From Bacteroidales bacterium UBA3743 (GTDB lineage Bacteria > Bacteroidota > Bacteroidia > Bacteroidales > Paludibacteraceae), in the NCBI GenBank assembly GCA_002371265.1, contig DFGT01000032.1:62001-126000 (forward strand): a DNA stretch of 64,000 nucleotides, read 5' to 3'. The stretch's first letter is position 1; each line of letters opens with the position of its first letter. The notes beneath the pieces were generated by a model, which had not been told where the DNA came from, did no database searches, and saw nothing but the letters and a program-made list of their open reading frames with translations. The translations under genes were made by a program, and so were the position numbers. Positions 1-7,774 of the stretch are shown in pieces.

Positions 1-1
1 A

Positions 2-766
2 GCCATTTTGGATAGTATAGCGAACGAGTTCATTAACGAAGACACTCCTAAAAGTAAATATCTGATAACCAACAATTCTGCTGGATATTTCAGAATAGAC
101 GGCACCGTAAAAGAGACTAACAACGAGTACTACAAGTTAAAACTCCATGTGGGGGCTATCAACATGGTCGATGCGGCTTCTATTGCAGGCTGTTTCTTAG
201 ATGAAAACAATGGAGATGACAGCCAAAGCGATGAAATAAATGGTTGTACAATGCCATACCCAGACGAGAACACAGCAATCGCTTTCGAAGGCAAATATTT
301 CAAAAGCTTCGAAGAGGATGATCCTCAAAATGACGAATATAAAAATGACACGTCACTATATCTAATCCAATGTGAAAATACATCTTCTTGGTATCGCAAA
401 GACTCTATTGAAAGTATAGTTATACACTCAGAGGATTTCAAAACCCAAGAAGGCATCAGTGTCGGTTCTACATTTGAAGAACTGCAAGATACATATGGAG
501 ATCTGTTTTTACACATAGGTTGGATAGAAAGCAATGAAAGAGTCGAGGTAAGAACAGCAAAATATCCAATGGTAAGGTTTATTTTTAAGGATGAAGATGT
601 CATTGACTTTTGCCGATATAAGAAATCCGAGAACAGTAACGAGCAATGTGAAGAAGATGGTTTTAATGGTTACAGAAAAGAAGACGGTTCTGGCATAAAA
701 GCAAACTCAAAAATATGGAGAATCATTATCAACCGTTCTTACGTGACATGTCCAGATTGTTTATAA
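2..766 (+). CDS. Unrecognised protein, 5' end open at the window edge
   Basis: The reading frame is open to the first base of the window, and the only early start-like codon is TTG at 8, so the true start may lie upstream. The visible 252 residues are acidic and soluble-looking, with no membrane segment. A stretch reading GISVGSTFEELQDTYG near residue 150 has the look of the glycine/YG motif of small periplasmic or cytosolic beta proteins, but I cannot name the family. The C-terminus ends with CPDC. It stands alone, convergent with the MORN gene downstream. Function unknown. Confidence 0.6.
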   Translation, partial: AILDSIANEFINEDTPKSKYLITNNSAGYFRIDGTVKETNNEYYKLKLHVGAINMVDAASIAGCFLDENNGDDSQSDEINGCTMPYPDENTAIAFEGKYFKSFEEDDPQNDEYKNDTSLYLIQCENTSSWYRKDSIESIVIHSEDFKTQEGISVGSTFEELQDTYGDLFLHIGWIESNERVEVRTAKYPMVRFIFKDEDVIDFCRYKKSENSNEQCEEDGFNGYRKEDGSGIKANSKIWRIIINRSYVTCPDCL

Positions 767-769
767 TAA

Positions 770-848
770 CTCTGTGGTATTATTAAATTCTATGTGCTTG
801 CTTACACGAAGATAGGGGGAAACCCATTGACACTTAACAATACTCAAC
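770..848 (+). repeat. Degenerate copy of the dispersed GCTCGCC...ACAATCCT repeat
   Basis: The stretch beginning CTCTGTGGTATTATTAAATT and ending near CTTAACAATACT resembles, with decay, the better copy at about 35720-35811, which has the same CTCTGTGGTTTTATTAAATT lead-in. It follows the stop codon of the first gene. By-eye alignment only. Confidence 0.4.
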
Positions 849-855
849 AAAAGAG

Positions 856-890
856 CAAAAAAAGGGTTTGTAAAGAATCTTTACAAACCC
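856..890 (-). terminator. Intrinsic terminator of the MORN gene
   Basis: A perfect 12-bp stem (864-875 with 879-890) closes a 3-nt loop. On the minus strand it is followed by seven T residues, placed about 35 bases after the MORN stop codon. Confidence 0.9.
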
Positions 891-925
891 GCAAGGTGAG
901 ATTATTATAAACTAAATTGTTTCAC

Positions 926-1396
926 TTACTGTTTCTTCACACGCTCGATTGAAATCTCCTCAATCATGTATGAATTCTCGAAAACACCAGTTTGCTTTGT
1001 TCCACTAGCGAAGATATAGACACCCTGTCCGTTTCTCTTACCCTCTAGGAACTCACCTTCGTAACGGTCTCCGTTTGCGAAACTGTATACGCCAGTACCG
1101 CTTGGCAGACCATCTACAAAGTCACCAGTATAAATATCACCTGTAGGATACACATAAGTACCCTTTCCATGGCGTTTTCCAGCCTTGAACTCTCCCGTGT
1201 ATTTAGCGCCGGAATTATAGGAATATGTTCCTTTTCCTTCAAACTGTCCGTCTACGAATTGACCATCGTACACTTCGCCATCTTCAAATGTGTAGATACC
1301 TTTACCGTTTCTGCATTTTCCCTTACACTGAGAATATGCATCTACACTGAACATCATTAGCGAAACAATCGCGATAAATAAAACCTTTATCTTCAT
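926..1396 (-). CDS. Exported MORN-repeat protein
   Basis: A 156-residue protein with an N-terminal signal sequence (hydrophobic residues about 4-20, then a cysteine-containing SQCKGKC stretch). At least four MORN repeats of about 23 residues follow between residues 30 and 140, each with the Y-x-G-x-F/Y...G-x-G-x-Y pattern (for example YDGQFVDGQFEGKGTY and YTGEFKAGKRHGKGTY). MORN repeats form beta-hairpin rods that often bind membranes or proteins; no enzymatic domain is present. The gene is monocistronic, with its own terminator downstream and about 120 bases separating it from dnaJ. The specific role is unknown. Confidence 0.85.
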   Translation of the reverse strand: MKIKVLFIAIVSLMMFSVDAYSQCKGKCRNGKGIYTFEDGEVYDGQFVDGQFEGKGTYSYNSGAKYTGEFKAGKRHGKGTYVYPTGDIYTGDFVDGLPSGTGVYSFANGDRYEGEFLEGKRNGQGVYIFASGTKQTGVFENSYMIEEISIERVKKQ

Positions 1397-1513
1397 AATA
1401 TTGCTTACTTTTCAAACAACAGCGTCAAAGGTAAACACTTTTTTGAAAATGCGTGTATAAATATTTAACTATTTTTAAAAATATGTTGTAAAAATGCTTT
1501 TTTAGCCGAGTTA

Positions 1514-2671
1514 TCAACCGCGGAACATCTTTACCATCATTTTTTTCGATTCCTCATAGTCGGATGCTTTTGGCTTAAATCCGTCGCTGTCCATCAACTT
1601 CTCCATCTCTTTTTTCTCATCCTTCGACAAATTCTTTGGAATGAAGACGCTGACATAAACCAACAGATCTCCACATCCATACGAATTCAAGCGTGGCAAT
1701 CCTTTACCTTTCACTCTCAACAACTTACCATGCGTTGTGCCTGGCTCGATCTTCACTTCACACTTCTTTCCATCTACCGTAGGCACTTCTACCTTTCCTC
1801 CACACACAGCCATTGGAAGTGGAATCAATGCGTTGTAGATCAAGTCCTCATTGTCGCGGAACAAATCTGGATCCTGCTCCTCCTCAATCTGAACAATCAA
1901 ATTACCTTTCTCGCCTCCTCTTCCAGCTGCATTTCCTCCTCCTGGGACACGAAGGCTCATTCCGTCCTGAACACCGGCAGGAATCTTAAACTTCACAGTC
2001 GCCTCTTTCTGTACAACGCCAGAACCGCCACAACACTTACATTTATTCTTTACAATCTGTCCTTCTCCGTCACAATCAGGACAATAAGATTGTGTTCTCA
2101 TCTGACCCATGATGGTACGCTGCACTCTATATACGACACCCTTACCACCACATGTCTGACATGTTGTTGTCTGTCCGTCTGCCGAACCTGTTCCCTTACA
2201 CTCTGAACACTCCTCATTACGTTTCAACTTCACCGTCTTCTCGACTCCGTTCATAACGTCCTTCAAAGTGACTTTAACTCTCACTCGCAAATCGCCGCCG
2301 CGACGTGTGACACGTCCGCCACCGCCGAAGCCGCCACTGAACGCTCCACCGAACGCACCGCCAAAAATATCACCAAACTGTGAGAAAATGTCTTCCATTG
2401 ACATTCCTCCACCAAAGCCGCCTCCACCGAAGCCTCCCTGATCATCAAGTCCGGCATGTCCATATTTGTCGTATCGAGCACGTTTATTCTCGTCGCTCAA
2501 CACTTCATACGCCTCTGCTGCTTCCTTAAACTTAGCCTCTGCCTCTGGATTGTCAGGGTTTCTGTCCGGATGATACTGAATGGCTTTCTTTCGGTATGCT
2601 TTTTTCAACTCTTCTGCTGTGGCTGTCTTTGATACGCCAAGCACTTCGTAGTAATCTCTCTTCTCTGCCAT
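1514..2671 (-). CDS. dnaJ: Chaperone protein DnaJ (Hsp40)
   Basis: Co-chaperone that stimulates the DnaK ATPase and delivers unfolded clients. The J domain occupies residues 1-70 with the HPD motif at about 34-36. A Gly/Phe-rich linker (about 78-120) follows, then four CxxCxGxG zinc motifs (CSECKGTG, CQTCGGKG, CPDCDGEG, CKCCGGSG), then the C-terminal substrate-binding domains. At 385 residues it is close to the family norm. It lies four bases after the grpE stop codon, so the two are co-transcribed. Confidence 0.98.
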   Translation of the reverse strand: MAEKRDYYEVLGVSKTATAEELKKAYRKKAIQYHPDRNPDNPEAEAKFKEAAEAYEVLSDENKRARYDKYGHAGLDDQGGFGGGGFGGGMSMEDIFSQFGDIFGGAFGGAFSGGFGGGGRVTRRGGDLRVRVKVTLKDVMNGVEKTVKLKRNEECSECKGTGSADGQTTTCQTCGGKGVVYRVQRTIMGQMRTQSYCPDCDGEGQIVKNKCKCCGGSGVVQKEATVKFKIPAGVQDGMSLRVPGGGNAAGRGGEKGNLIVQIEEEQDPDLFRDNEDLIYNALIPLPMAVCGGKVEVPTVDGKKCEVKIEPGTTHGKLLRVKGKGLPRLNSYGCGDLLVYVSVFIPKNLSKDEKKEMEKLMDSDGFKPKASDYEESKKMMVKMFRG

Positions 2672-2675
2672 GACT

Positions 2676-3287
2676 TTATGCTCCTATTACGACTTTGGCA
2701 AATCTCACGACCTTCTCACCCATGATATAACCTTTCTGAGTACAGTCGATGACAACACCTTTTTTATCTTCTCCCATTGGCACCTGAGCGACTGCCTCAT
2801 GGAAGTCGGTATTGAAGGGCAAGCCTACAGTCTCGATTTCTTTTACATTGTTACTATCAAGGAATTTAACAAATTTATTATAGATCAAATCTATTCCTTC
2901 TTTCACTCCATCCACAGAATCTGCTTTCTGCACAGACACCATTGCTCTCTCCACATCGTCTATAAGCGGAAGCATCTGCTCTAGCACATTCTTGCCTGCT
3001 GTCTGGATCAGTTCTGCTTTCTCCTTTAACGTACGTTTCTTATAGTTGTCAAATTCAGCGTAAAGGCGCAAATACTGGTCTTTCTGAGCTGCCACCTGAG
3101 CCTCAAGCTCCGCAATTTTCGCATCTTTCTCATCAACTGGCTCTGCAGTAGCGGTCTCTTCAGCCTCTGAATCTGTTGTTTCTGCTGTCTCCGACGCTGC
3201 GGCTTCTGCTGTCTCTGCTGTAGCCTCAACAGTCTGCTCTTCTGCGTTTTCCACTTTTTGTTCTTCTATATTATTATCTTCTGCCAT
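2676..3287 (-). CDS. grpE: Nucleotide exchange factor GrpE
   Basis: DnaK nucleotide-exchange factor. The N-terminal ~65 residues are Glu/Ala/Thr-rich and low in complexity. A long coiled coil follows (about residues 65-120, including QYLRLYAEFDNYKKR), then the C-terminal beta domain with VGLPFNTDFHEAV and the typical GYIMGEKVVRFAKVVI ending. It is the first gene of grpE-dnaJ. I see no TAnnTTTG element upstream; instead a long palindrome lies at 3341-3374, which may relate to heat-shock control (inference). Confidence 0.97.
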   Translation of the reverse strand: MAEDNNIEEQKVENAEEQTVEATAETAEAAASETAETTDSEAEETATAEPVDEKDAKIAELEAQVAAQKDQYLRLYAEFDNYKKRTLKEKAELIQTAGKNVLEQMLPLIDDVERAMVSVQKADSVDGVKEGIDLIYNKFVKFLDSNNVKEIETVGLPFNTDFHEAVAQVPMGEDKKGVVIDCTQKGYIMGEKVVRFAKVVIGA

Positions 3288-3340
3288 ATCATTAAATTTT
3301 ATCTATTATATATAATACACATTTAATCGTAATCAAAAAG

Positions 3341-3374
3341 TTTGCCAAACTTGCAAAACTGCAAATTTGGCAGA
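3341..3374. promoter_or_regulatory. 34-bp imperfect palindrome upstream of grpE-dnaJ
   Basis: Arms 3341-3355 and 3360-3374 match at 13 of 15 positions around a 4-base centre. A second, smaller dyad (TGTCA-n4-TGACA) lies near 3393-3406. The position, about 55-90 bases before the grpE start, suits an operator or an alternative promoter region. It is not the CIRCE sequence. The regulator is unknown. Confidence 0.5.
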
Positions 3375-3454
3375 CAATTCAGTTTTTTAGTATGTCACTT
3401 ATGACAATTAGTCACTTTTTCTAAATCTAGGGAATAAATTTTATTTGTCCGAAA

Positions 3455-3682
3455 TCAAAAACAAGTTCCCAGTATAATACTGACAACGCCTATAATGATA
3501 GGGAACCATATTCTCGAAATGTTCTGCCAAATACGGCTGACTTTCTCCCCCATAAACTTTGCGGTTGTGTCTACAGCTTTTTCAAATCGCTTAGGATTGT
3601 TTATCTTCTCGTAAAGGTTATAGCCTCCAAAAGCGACGGCAATCAAGCCAATCACAACAAAAAAAATTGGATCATCGTTCAT
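3455..3682 (-). CDS. Small two-span membrane protein, unknown function
   Basis: A 75-residue protein with a hydrophobic helix at about residues 5-22 (FFVVIGLIAVAFGGY), a charged middle, and a second helix at about 58-74 ending LGTCF. It starts 12 bases after the stop codon of the M23 peptidase, so it is probably the second gene of that operon. I recognise no family. Confidence 0.65.
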   Translation of the reverse strand: MNDDPIFFVVIGLIAVAFGGYNLYEKINNPKRFEKAVDTTAKFMGEKVSRIWQNISRIWFPIIIGVVSIILGTCF

Positions 3683-3694
3683 ACCTTTTCGTTT

Positions 3695-4660
3695 TTAGTC
3701 AAACACATTACCATTATTAGATGTCAGACGCACCATCTCATCATACTCTTCCGGATTCAAATCCTGGAAATAATAGTTGCGAGGGTCTGTCACCTTTCCT
3801 TTATAATGCACCTCATAGTGAAGGTGAGTACCCGTACTCTTACCAGTATTACCCATATAACCAATCACGTCGCCACGGTTGACCTGCTGGCCTCGCTTCA
3901 ACTTGAATCCGTCCATGTGAGCGTATAGGGTCTCATAGCCGAAGCCGTGGTCGATGATCATACAGTTTCCATATCCCTGCTTCCAGCCCACAAATGTAAG
4001 TGTACCTTTGGCTGTGGCAAAAATTTCAGAACGATGGGCTCCTGAGAAGTCCATTCCTGCATGGAACTTAGGAGTCTTGTATATAGGGTCGATACGCATA
4101 CCGTATCCAGATGCCATACGTTTCATATCCTTATTGAGCACTGGCTGGATAGACGGTGTACGAAGGAGACGTTCCTCATGATTCTTGGCAGCGTCGAACA
4201 CCTCATTGAATGATTTGCTCTGCACATATAGTTTACGACGCAGTTCATCCACTTTTTGTGTGGTGAGTGTAGCGATATCAGAAGATGTTTTCTCTCGCAA
4301 ATCCTTATACTTAACAGAAGTCTTGTCGATCTCCCTTGCCTCACTTGGGACAGGATCTGCGTTCACAACGACGCGATACAAGTTGTCGTCACGCTGCTGT
4401 ATATCAGTCAACACCTCCTGAATCTCCTCAATCTGCGAGTTCAACAATTCGTACTGAGCCTCCAATTCAAGCTTCTCACTACGGAGAACCTTTTCATTTG
4501 GACTCTCAAACAACATTACAAACAACACGAAACATGCTAATCCTGCAAACACGCTCGACACCAGATGCGAGATGATATTGGATATCCTATACTGTATCTT
4601 ATTATCGATACGGAAATAGGTCATAGTTTTCGGGTCAAAATGATATATGGGTTTAGCCAT
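3695..4660 (-). CDS. M23-family murein peptidase with membrane anchor
   Basis: Predicted cell-wall endopeptidase of the LytM/NlpD type, acting in the periplasm. One transmembrane segment lies near residues 35-55 (SSVFAGLACFVLFVMLF), followed by a coiled coil (about 60-110) and the C-terminal M23 domain. The zinc ligands are visible in HAGMDFSG and the HLHYE motif, and no catalytic residue appears to be missing. I start it at the methionine of MAKPIYHFDP (4660), not ten codons upstream at 4690: the only promoter-like -7 element (4688-4695) overlaps the upstream ATG and would place transcription start downstream of it. It is divergent from pyrH. Confidence 0.88.
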   Translation of the reverse strand: MAKPIYHFDPKTMTYFRIDNKIQYRISNIISHLVSSVFAGLACFVLFVMLFESPNEKVLRSEKLELEAQYELLNSQIEEIQEVLTDIQQRDDNLYRVVVNADPVPSEAREIDKTSVKYKDLREKTSSDIATLTTQKVDELRRKLYVQSKSFNEVFDAAKNHEERLLRTPSIQPVLNKDMKRMASGYGMRIDPIYKTPKFHAGMDFSGAHRSEIFATAKGTLTFVGWKQGYGNCMIIDHGFGYETLYAHMDGFKLKRGQQVNRGDVIGYMGNTGKSTGTHLHYEVHYKGKVTDPRNYYFQDLNPEEYDEMVRLTSNNGNVFD

Positions 4661-4687
4661 TTTCTCTCTAAAGTTACAATTAATACG

Positions 4688-4695
4688 CAAATATA
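4688..4695 (-). promoter_or_regulatory. -7 element (TATATTTG) for the M23 peptidase
   Basis: Matches TAnnTTTG of the Bacteroidota primary sigma factor, about 27 bases before the chosen start codon. No clear TTTG -33 box. Confidence 0.5.
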
Positions 4696-4738
4696 TCTTT
4701 TTTATCGGTTTTTATAAAATATGCTCTGCTAAAATGCT

Positions 4739-4746
4739 TATATTTG
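4739..4746 (+). promoter_or_regulatory. -7 element (TATATTTG) for pyrH
   Basis: Matches TAnnTTTG and lies 26 bases before the pyrH start at 4773. This supports the shorter start over the long upstream extension, which would overlap the divergent M23 gene. Confidence 0.55.
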
Positions 4747-4772
4747 CTGATAAATATAAAAAAATCGGTGAA

Positions 4773-5483
4773 ATGGCACGTTTTAAGAGAATTTTATTGA
4801 AGTTAAGCGGAGAATCATTGCAGGGTAGCAAAGGCTACGGTATCGACGAGACTCGTCTTGCGGAATATGCACAACAAATAAAGGAGATCAAAGAAATGGG
4901 TGTCGAGATCGGCATCGTAATCGGTGGAGGAAATATTTTCCGTGGATTGAGCGGAGCAAAAGCCGGATTCGACCGTGTGAAGGGCGACCAGATGGGAATG
5001 CTTGCCACAGTGATCAACGGCATGGCTCTTTCATCCGCACTTGCATCTATCGGTCAGCCAGCAAAGGTGTTGACTGCTATCCGTATGGAGCCTATCGGTG
5101 AATTCTACACTCGCGACAAAGCAGTGGAGACAATGCAGAGCGGTGCGATCGCAATCATGACTGCCGGCACAGGTTGTCCTTTCTTCACAACTGACACTGG
5201 TTCAGCTCTCCGAGCAATCGAGATTGGAGCAGACGTGATGTTGAAGGGTACTCGTGTAGACGGAATTTATACTGCCGACCCTGAAAAAGACCCTACTGCA
5301 ACTAAGTTTGACGAAATCAGCTACGATGAGATTCTGAACCGTGGATTGAAGGTGATGGATGTCACAGCCACAGCGTTGGCAAAAGACAACAAGATGCCTA
5401 TCATGGTGTTCAACATGGATGTCGTGGGCAATTTGAAGAAGGTGATGTCGGGCGACAATATCGGCACTTTCGTTCACCCTTAA
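4773..5483 (+). CDS. pyrH: Uridylate kinase
   Basis: Bacterial UMP kinase: converts UMP to UDP with ATP in pyrimidine biosynthesis; a cytosolic homohexamer. Amino-acid-kinase fold with the N-terminal KRILLKLSGESL motif, the GGGNIFRG loop near residue 55, and the C-terminal nucleotide site with TDTGSALRAIEIGADVMLKG and VDGIYTADP. The chosen start gives 236 residues, the usual family size. The frame continues 42 codons upstream, but that part is unlike the family and precedes the -7 element. It is followed by a strong terminator. Confidence 0.98.
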   Translation: MARFKRILLKLSGESLQGSKGYGIDETRLAEYAQQIKEIKEMGVEIGIVIGGGNIFRGLSGAKAGFDRVKGDQMGMLATVINGMALSSALASIGQPAKVLTAIRMEPIGEFYTRDKAVETMQSGAIAIMTAGTGCPFFTTDTGSALRAIEIGADVMLKGTRVDGIYTADPEKDPTATKFDEISYDEILNRGLKVMDVTATALAKDNKMPIMVFNMDVVGNLKKVMSGDNIGTFVHP

Positions 5484-5516
5484 ATGAATTAAGAATTCCA
5501 GCGGAATACAAAATTA

Positions 5517-5550
5517 CGCAGAGGTCCAAACACCTCTGCGTTTCTTATTT
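5517..5550 (+). terminator. Intrinsic terminator of pyrH
   Basis: A 9-bp perfect stem (5517-5525 with 5532-5540) with a 6-base loop, followed by TTTCTTATTTT. Confidence 0.9.
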
Positions 5551-5579
5551 TAGGTCTAAATTATAATCTGGATCACAAA

Positions 5580-6347
5580 ATGAAGACATATTGGTTTGCA
5601 TTCAACGAAAAATCTGAAATAGTTGTTGAGAAAAAAGCAGAAGGCGGATATAGGATTCCGTTTGCGGAGACGGTGCCGTTTGCAATAAAATCGGAAACAA
5701 TCACTTTGCCAGAATTGAACGGATGTCCCGCCAAAGCCGTCTCTATTGATGGCGAATTGCCGTCGACTTTAGAATTTTCCGGATTACGCGATTCTTATGT
5801 CAAACTGCCTTTCGATGAATACTACGCAGCAGGAAAGGCTGCCGAACTGATCAATTTTCACACCAATATCCGATTCTGCTCGCATTGCGGAAAAGAGATG
5901 GAGAAGAAGACGGATATCAGCCGCGTCTGCACAGGATGCGGCAGAGAGATCTGGGCTCCGGTGCAGCCGGCGATCATCGTGCTTGTTTCCAGAGATAAGG
6001 ATGAAGTGCTGCTAGCAAGAGCAAAAAATTTCAGACGTCCGTATTATGGACTTATTGCAGGATTTGTAGAGACGGGAGAAAGCATAGAGGAGACGGTGCG
6101 ACGCGAAGTGATGGAAGAGACGGGATTGAAAATCAAGAATATCCGTTACTACAAATCTCAGCCATGGCCTTATCCCAACAATCTGATGCTTGGATTTTTT
6201 GCGGAATACGAGAGTGGAGAGATTAAAGTGCAGGAGGAGGAATTGCTCGACTGCCGATGGTTCAACCGTCATGCGATGCCAGAAATTCCAGGAAAACTAT
6301 CCATGGCAAGGATGCTGCTAGATGAATGGCTCTCTTGGGAAAAATGA
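5580..6347 (+). CDS. nudC: NADH pyrophosphatase (Nudix hydrolase)
   Basis: Hydrolyses NAD(H) to NMN(H) and AMP, and in characterised members removes NAD caps from RNA. The order is an N-terminal domain, a zinc ribbon (CSHCG at about 98 and CTGCG at about 117), and a Nudix domain with the full GX5EX7REUXEEXGU box in GFVETGESIEETVRREVMEE. The NudC-specific SQPWPYPNNLM motif follows. At 255 residues it matches E. coli NudC in length. Monocistronic. A decayed copy of its 3' end lies at 6738-6800. Confidence 0.95.
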   Translation: MKTYWFAFNEKSEIVVEKKAEGGYRIPFAETVPFAIKSETITLPELNGCPAKAVSIDGELPSTLEFSGLRDSYVKLPFDEYYAAGKAAELINFHTNIRFCSHCGKEMEKKTDISRVCTGCGREIWAPVQPAIIVLVSRDKDEVLLARAKNFRRPYYGLIAGFVETGESIEETVRREVMEETGLKIKNIRYYKSQPWPYPNNLMLGFFAEYESGEIKVQEEELLDCRWFNRHAMPEIPGKLSMARMLLDEWLSWEK

Positions 6348-6550
6348 AAAATTAAGAATGAAGAATGATGGGACTGTAAGTCCAACTACAACATAGCCCA
6401 GGGTAAAGCGAAGCGAAACCCTGGGGCTTATAATGTTCCGATGCAATGATGCCCTGAAAGGGCAAAATCCATAAATAAATTATTATATCAGCTCGCCTTA
6501 CGGCTCGCACTTAGGGAGAGGTTAGGGCGTTCCGCCCTTAACAATCCTCA
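6348..6550 (+). repeat. Repeat-rich gap after nudC: stem-loop repeats and one good copy of the GCTCGCC repeat
   Basis: Three things sit here. AAATTAAGAATGAAGAATG follows the stop codon and is a short repeat common in Bacteroidota gaps. Two stem-loops follow: GCCCAGGGT pairs with ACCCTGGGGC (about 6398-6429), and GCCCT pairs with AGGGC (about 6450-6463). A good copy of the dispersed repeat that runs from GCTCGCC through TTAGGGCGTTCCGCCCTTA to ACAATCCT lies at 6491-6548. No coding frame is supported. Confidence 0.7.
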
Positions 6551-6621
6551 ATCTATAACCAAATTTGAACAGATTTCCCGAATACCCAGACGCAGATGAC
6601 AGGGTCTTATATAAAACAAAA

Positions 6622-6640
6622 GACGGGGACATGCCCCGTC
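6622..6640. repeat. GACG-type hairpin repeat
   Basis: GACGGGG-acatg-CCCCGTC followed by TCTACA. It belongs to a dispersed hairpin group also seen at 21921, 24401, 44471 and 57184. It is not placed to end an adjacent gene. Confidence 0.6.
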
Positions 6641-6665
6641 TCTACAAATATCGTTAATCTTTAAC

Positions 6666-6800
6666 CATTAATCTTCCTCAATCTTTTCTCAATCTCCTCC
6701 ATCACCGGCATCTCCACTCCTTTCGCCAAACCGAGTCGAGAAAAACATCCATGGCAAGAATACTGATGGACGAATATCTCTCTTTGAAAATCAAGTATGA
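6666..6800. pseudogene. Remnants of panE and nudC 3' ends, joined
   Basis: Bases 6676-6727 are nearly identical over about 50 bases (one mismatch seen) to the 3' end of panE at about 7797-7848, same orientation. Directly after, bases 6738-6800 resemble the nudC 3' end, decoding in the plus direction as SMARILMDEYLS where nudC has SMARMLLDEWLS. The arrangement nudC / panE-fragment / nudC-fragment / lipoprotein gene / panE fits a tandem duplication of the nudC-panE junction followed by decay. Confidence 0.65.
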
Positions 6801-6859
6801 AGAATGCATCCAAACATGGTAAAGGTCACTCAATCATGAACATTAGCGTGTTTCCTACT

Positions 6860-7756
6860 TTACTCCTTTCCGTAGATTTTTTTTAGCACATTCATATCCA
6901 TGCCATTTATTTCCAATCTGTCCGTATCAAACCAAATAAAAAATCCGTTTTTAAAATGAGTCGACAAAACTTTAAAAGTTTTTATCCCATACAAATCTCG
7001 GCCATAAAGTAGAGAAGTACAAACATCTGTAACTGTCATATACGGATTATCTGGAGTGTGAGAATGAGTAGAGCTCACTATTTCTTTCGAATCAACCGAT
7101 ATTCCCAAATAACCTTTATGACAACGCTTGAATGACGTGATATTGAAATCATTGTCATAATCCACAATATAGTCGTTTCCATAAGGAAGAATTCCCATAA
7201 GTGTTGTCCCCTGAAGGATATATAGTCTATACCCATTCTTTCGCTTTATTATATCGATGTTCAGAGTTCCTTTTGCACTGGGGTGGTTATAAATACTATC
7301 TCCATAAGCTTTCGAAAGTTTCTCCAAGCAGGTTTTCTTTGTTTTTAGAGCACTCTTCTCTTCATCGGAAAGTGGTCGGACTTCATTGCTCCACTGCAAT
7401 CCATTCCTCAGTTCATCTAATTTTCCCTTTCCACAAAACACAACATTCTCTTCTTTATCATCAGTAAAGACGCTCGTGAACACATCATCTTCCTCATAAA
7501 CCACATATCCACCTATATCCTTCAAATTCTTACTATGAACACCAGCTGAATCTGAAGTCATCCATGCGACTTTTTCATGACCATACAATCGCAATCCTTC
7601 TGCCAGAATACTATCTGCAATAGGTTTAAACTCTCCCATTGAAGGACATTTAATTACTTCTGTCTTTTCCTTCTTATGATTCTTTTCTCTTGACGCCACC
7701 GCATTACTACAGGAAAACACAAATAATAACAAAACAGATAAATAATAACGTATCAT
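6860..7756 (-). CDS. Predicted lipoprotein, unknown function
   Basis: 298 residues with a lipoprotein signal (LLLFVFSC, cysteine at about residue 16). The mature part begins with a Lys/Glu-rich linker and continues as a mixed alpha/beta protein with no motif I can name; GLQWSNEVRPLSDEEKSALK and YILQGTTLMGILPYGNDYI are its most distinctive stretches. It starts 18 bases after the panE stop and is probably the last gene of the rnr operon. Being absent from the left half of the local duplication, it may be a later insertion between nudC and panE (inference). Confidence 0.7.
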   Translation of the reverse strand: MIRYYLSVLLLFVFSCSNAVASREKNHKKEKTEVIKCPSMGEFKPIADSILAEGLRLYGHEKVAWMTSDSAGVHSKNLKDIGGYVVYEEDDVFTSVFTDDKEENVVFCGKGKLDELRNGLQWSNEVRPLSDEEKSALKTKKTCLEKLSKAYGDSIYNHPSAKGTLNIDIIKRKNGYRLYILQGTTLMGILPYGNDYIVDYDNDFNITSFKRCHKGYLGISVDSKEIVSSTHSHTPDNPYMTVTDVCTSLLYGRDLYGIKTFKVLSTHFKNGFFIWFDTDRLEINGMDMNVLKKIYGKE

Positions 7757-7774
7757 ATCAGTATTCTTATAAAA

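Noticed and set aside
4647..4772. 42-codon N-terminal extension of PyrH
   Set aside because: Overlaps the divergent M23 gene, precedes the -7 element, and is unlike the UMP kinase family.
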